Shown here one piece after another: positions 60,505-64,000 of a stretch of 64,000 nt of DNA. The notes below the pieces were generated by a model. The model saw only the letters and a list, made by a program, of their open reading frames with translations, ran no database searches and was not told the DNA's origin. Location: positions 7,237,560 to 7,301,559 of the forward strand of contig OZ020525.1 of the NCBI GenBank assembly GCA_963971425.1. The letters run 5' to 3'. Source of the DNA: Bryoerythrophyllum caledonicum (lineage: Eukaryota > Streptophyta > Bryopsida > Pottiales > Pottiaceae). The position numbers were made by a program, and so were the translations under genes. Each line of letters begins with the position of its first letter. Position 1 is the first letter of the stretch.

Positions 60505-62060
60505 TTGACTCCGCACAAAACACATGCACCTCAAGTTCAGTTTGGAAAGGGAGCAATCTTTACCAACAATGTTCGAACAAGAGTTGTGGTCAATCTTTCT
60601 AAAGCAGCAAGAGCAACGAGCAAGACGGTCTACAAGCGCCCCAACCGACCATCAACGCGGCGTGAGACCTTGGGATCATACCAACATGGTGTCAATTCCC
60701 GTATTCACAAGAAAAGAGAGAGAAGATCCTATCAAGTTCTTCCCCAAGTACAAAAGAGCATGCATGGCCAACGGGGACCGGACCGAATAAGCCTGGCTAG
60801 AATTATTGCCAAATTTACACTTGGATGACACGGCGGCTTTCTGGTTTGAGAGGCAACCGTTGTTTGTAACATCAACATGGGAATCTCTTACTGCCACCTT
60901 AATTGTTGTATTCCAAGAGCATGAAAGCTACTAGACCTTGCTTTGAACTTTGAGCCTTGTGAAATAGAGTGAAGAAAGTGTATGCCAGTTAAGTGAACTT
61001 GTGCGTGAGCTTCAAGCGCGTATTTAGTGGAGCTTCAAGTGCAATACTCATGGAAGCACCAATGGACAAAGCTCGATTGCAGAAAATTCCTCTGCCAGCA
61101 TGAGGAGCATCGATGCGCTCGCCTTCCGTAGCTTCATCGATGGGTTGAAATCAACAATCCACGAGATTGTGGCTTGGAAGGAGCCAACAATATTGGATGT
61201 AGCCTTGGCACTTGCGCACAGGAAGGAACTGAACTTGAGCAGCATGGCGACGCCTCAAATTATCACAACATTTGTCACGTTGGTGGTATCAAGATTGGTA
61301 GAGACATCCTTTGCTTATCTGGATGCAAGAACCGACATTGTCATAGAAGACAACGAAATTTTACAATTAGTCTCTAACATGCACAACCTCAAACTATTTC
61401 CACTTCAAGGTCACAGCTATAACCGAGCGAAGAGCCCGATGAGTGATAGACCTACTACGCCAAAATCCGTTCAATTTGTAACATGCAAACGGGGTCATTA
61501 CAAATCTAATTGCCTCGAGACAACGAAGCCAACTCCTACATCAACAGTAAAATTAGCAGAGCTGAATTTCTTGCAACTCGTGGGCGACGCGCGAGTCGAG
61601 GAGGTTGAACTTGAAATCATGGTAACAAAACGGTGGAGGCCTTGAAAAGATTTAGTCTCATCAGAGGAGGACAAATGTAAGCGCTCCAAATCCGACAAAC
61701 GAGACCGTTGTCTACAAAGGAAAATTGGCATCCATGACCCGCCCTTGAGGAGCGAACATCGCAAATACTCCATCCTCTGGCGTTTAGGTGAAAAAATGCA
61801 AACATCACCGTCGGGCAACTTATGGCAAAATGTCCATCTCTCCATCAAGAATTGTGCCAAGGAATTAATATAAGGAAGAAGAGAACAAGCAATATCCCTG
61901 AGGTGAACGTTACAAATAAAGCTAGTGGCAACATGAAATCACCGCAGGTTGAAGCTATAGTAAACGATAAAGACGTGGAAGGCTAATTCATCGGTAGTGC
62001 TGCTGCCGTCAACGTGATGGCGGCTTGGTTGGTGGATGTGTGCAATAATTCACCAGCCTA
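60505..62060 (+). pseudogene. Dead Ty3/gypsy-type gag and start of protease
   Basis: Gag-domain remnants are recognisable in changing frames. 60690-60910 holds the capsid-like region (IPVFTRKEREDPIKFF, RACMANGDRTE), with a stop at 60787-60789. 61100-61645 holds IDGLKSTIHEIV and PTILDVALALAHRKEL, followed by a damaged zinc knuckle (CKRGHYKSNC, lacking the first Cys pair position). About 61945-62060 resembles the start of a retroviral-type aspartic protease, but the catalytic D-S/T-G is replaced by GSA and a stop precedes it. Several stops and frameshifts show it is inactive. Confidence 0.75.
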
Positions 62061-63785
62061 GATTGCATTTAATAGTAGGTGTGAATTGTCACTGACATTG
62101 TATTGCATCGATATACACAATTTATACCTTAAATAAAATAAACTAACCCAAAAAGAAAACTCAATTAACTCAATGTAATCTAGATTAAGTAATTTTAATT
62201 AACCCTAACTTAAATTAAATTCACTCCCAGTAATTTAATTTTAATCTACGGTAATTAAATTTACCTGTAGAAATAATTTTAACTCAAGTAACTTAATTTT
62301 ACCCATGTGAGTTAAACTTTACCTCTAGGTTAAAAAATTTACTAAGTTAAAGGTTTTATCATTCACCCCACAGATTTCTTTCTTGAATTTTGGTTTTTGA
62401 TATTATTTTTTATTTTTTTTATTTTTTTGAATTTTTTTGATTTTTTTTGAATTTTAGACTTTTACCATAATTTTTAGTAAAAATCCAAGTTACTAGACTA
62501 CATCCAATGCAAGCAACACTCAAAATCAACCATATAAGCCCATTATACTTCAATTACATCAACAACATTTATAATTCAACCCTTAACCATACAATACCAT
62601 CATAAAAATAAAACAATTTGTTAGACTCAAGTTCAAAGAGGTCGGTAGGGACAACAGGACACACTGCCACTAAATTAGCCATAGCTCCTTTGTCTTTCTT
62701 TCAAACAACTTGAATCTTGGCCACAATAGAGGTGTCTAGGCTATGCTTTAGCTCTTGCAAAAATAACGTCAAAAAATCTAACCACTTAAAAGATATGAAG
62801 ATTCAAAGTTGTTGCTCTCAAAACCTTTGACTGCTGACCTCTTCCAACTTGATCAACCGCCACTCCTTTGCTTTTACTTCAACCAATTTAAATCATAGCT
62901 ACAACTAGGTCAGCTTTACTCCACTCTAGTAAAAACACTAAGAAATCTCTTACGAATCAAAAGTTCTGAACTTCCAAAGTTGATGATCTTTAAATCTTGC
63001 AACCGCCAACCTTCTTGCACTTCATCGGCCATAACTTTTTTATTGTTGCTTACAATTGTACGTGCTTGGTGTTCTTGGAAAGTCAACTAAAAGCTCCACG
63101 CGCTTATCAAATCTCAAGTACAATTTCGTTGTTGCCGGTCCACAGTGGCCCGCCAAAATTGACGCACCAAAATCTGACTAGCATTAGACTCTTTGACACT
63201 AAAACCACTACAACACTCTCATTTTTGCTCTAAATTGGGCGTCCCTAGTGTCCCTAGAAAGCTTTCATTAAGACCTAACTAGTGGTAAAGTTGCACATCT
63301 TATTTTTAAGTAACTTACACACAACAACAGTGCAACCGCAGCTCTACCAAAACAAGAGTAAGTGGGGAAGCAATTTGGCATGGCTTTGCCTCAAGAGAAG
63401 AGAGAGAGAGAGTGGCCAACCACTCCCATATATCCAAGTGAGAAGGGGCTCAAGAGTAGCGGTGAACAAGGGTTTTTTTCATGGAAGTGAGCAAGGATGA
63501 GCAAGGGTTTTCTTCATGGAAGCCTATTTGATCAATCTTACTCAATCTTTTCTTTTTCTTTTTCTTATTTCACTCTTGGCCTTTTTCTTATTTTTCTTTC
63601 TTTTTCTTTTGGCCTTTTTTTCTTATTTTTTTCCACGGCTTTTTTCTTCATTAATCTGCTTGTACTAGTAATCATCACTAAACCGCTGACTCTAACTTTG
63701 ATAACTAACTTACTATAAGAAACTACAATAAAAATCCATAGTTTTTTAGTTTTTTTAGTTTAACCAAACATAAGAATCAATTTTT
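62061..63785. other. About 1.7 kb of unrelated sequence interrupting the gypsy-like protease region
   Basis: AT-rich and without gag-pol similarity. 62640-63440 contains loosely repeated 'ccat(a/c)gct..ctt..cttcaacaac' phrases. It separates the protease-like start at about 62050 from the protease continuation at 63790. Ends and target duplication were not resolved. Confidence 0.5.
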
Positions 63786-64000
63786 GGGCTCACAATGGAC
63801 AAAGCAGACCTGAAGCTGAATACTTCCTCAACGGTCAGGCTTGAAGTAGTTGATCAGCGTCACATGCTTGAAGGGATGCAAGGATGAGCTGCGGATTCCA
63901 ATAATTGTGAATGGCGTGGCAGTGAAGCTTGACTTCATTGTGCTCGACATTTCTACATGCAAGGGTGGCTATTCAATGATTCTTCGGAAACTATGGCTGC
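63786..64000 (+). pseudogene. Continuation of the gypsy-type protease region (runs off the window)
   Basis: After a frameshifted start, the frame from about 63885 reads LRIPIIVNGVAVKLDFIVLD, then GGYSMILRKLW. This is the typical C-terminal half of the plant Ty3/gypsy aspartic protease segment (usually ..GYSILLGRPWL). Truncated by the end of the window. Confidence 0.7.

Overview
The window looks like nuclear DNA of a land plant. Genes are split by GT-AG introns, the sequence is AT-rich, there is a degenerate plant-type (TTTAGGG) telomere-like tract, and almost everything recognisable is transposable element. The gene families present (a DUF7869-type protein, HARBI1/Myb pair, Ty3/gypsy gag) fit a non-seed plant such as a bryophyte or lycophyte, but this placement is inference only. 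I see no convincing ordinary host gene.

Layout. 1-1.65 kb: a diverged inverted repeat. 1.65-5.2 kb: a PIF/Harbinger element with both of its genes apparently intact (nuclease at 2341-3654, Myb/SANT partner at 3850-4803). 5.2-17.5 kb: a mosaic of short non-autonomous elements. These include a family of about 0.8-0.95 kb with TTAA target sites (piggyBac-like ends), a TA-flanked family, a Tourist-like family, and a 3,111-bp element with 8-bp target duplications. 17.7-19.2 kb: a pogo-like TIR element. 19.2-26 kb: unassigned sequence and old repeats.

26-52.2 kb is the most interesting part and reads as three nested layers. The outermost is a dead DUF7869-type gene on the minus strand, cut in two (C-terminal part 26.0-27.95 kb, N-terminal part 51.4-52.2 kb). 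Inside it is a CCGG-rich insertion carrying decayed gag-like reading frames (27.95-29.50 and 48.64-51.37 kb). Inside that is a single 19,137-bp element (29503-48639) with about 28-bp imperfect terminal inverted repeats and a 4-bp AAAG duplication. Removing it brings the interrupted gag-like frame back into register.

The 19-kb element carries two divergent gene units. To the right is an intact two-exon gene for a 1,066-aa DUF7869-type, probably transposase-like, protein (44290-47747). To the left is a seven-exon gene of about 1,585 codons (38677-31159, minus). It has a ParB-like motif near the N-terminus and an FCP1/NIF-like HAD phosphatase domain at the C-terminus, but is broken by four in-frame stops. 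A second, degenerate FCP1-like exon lies downstream. Roughly 40 copies of a palindrome, consensus GATCGTAAGATCTTACGATC, occur throughout this element and I saw none outside it. Clusters lie in intron 1 of the left gene and directly upstream of the right gene. I infer a giant two-gene DNA transposon with its own repeated binding or regulatory site.

52.9-59.6 kb: another TTAA element, then a 3.7-kb structure with arms of about 850 bp in inverted orientation, whose spacer holds a TTAA element that itself holds a Tourist-like element. 60.5-64 kb: a dead Ty3/gypsy gag-protease region interrupted by about 1.7 kb of unrelated sequence; it runs off the end of the window.
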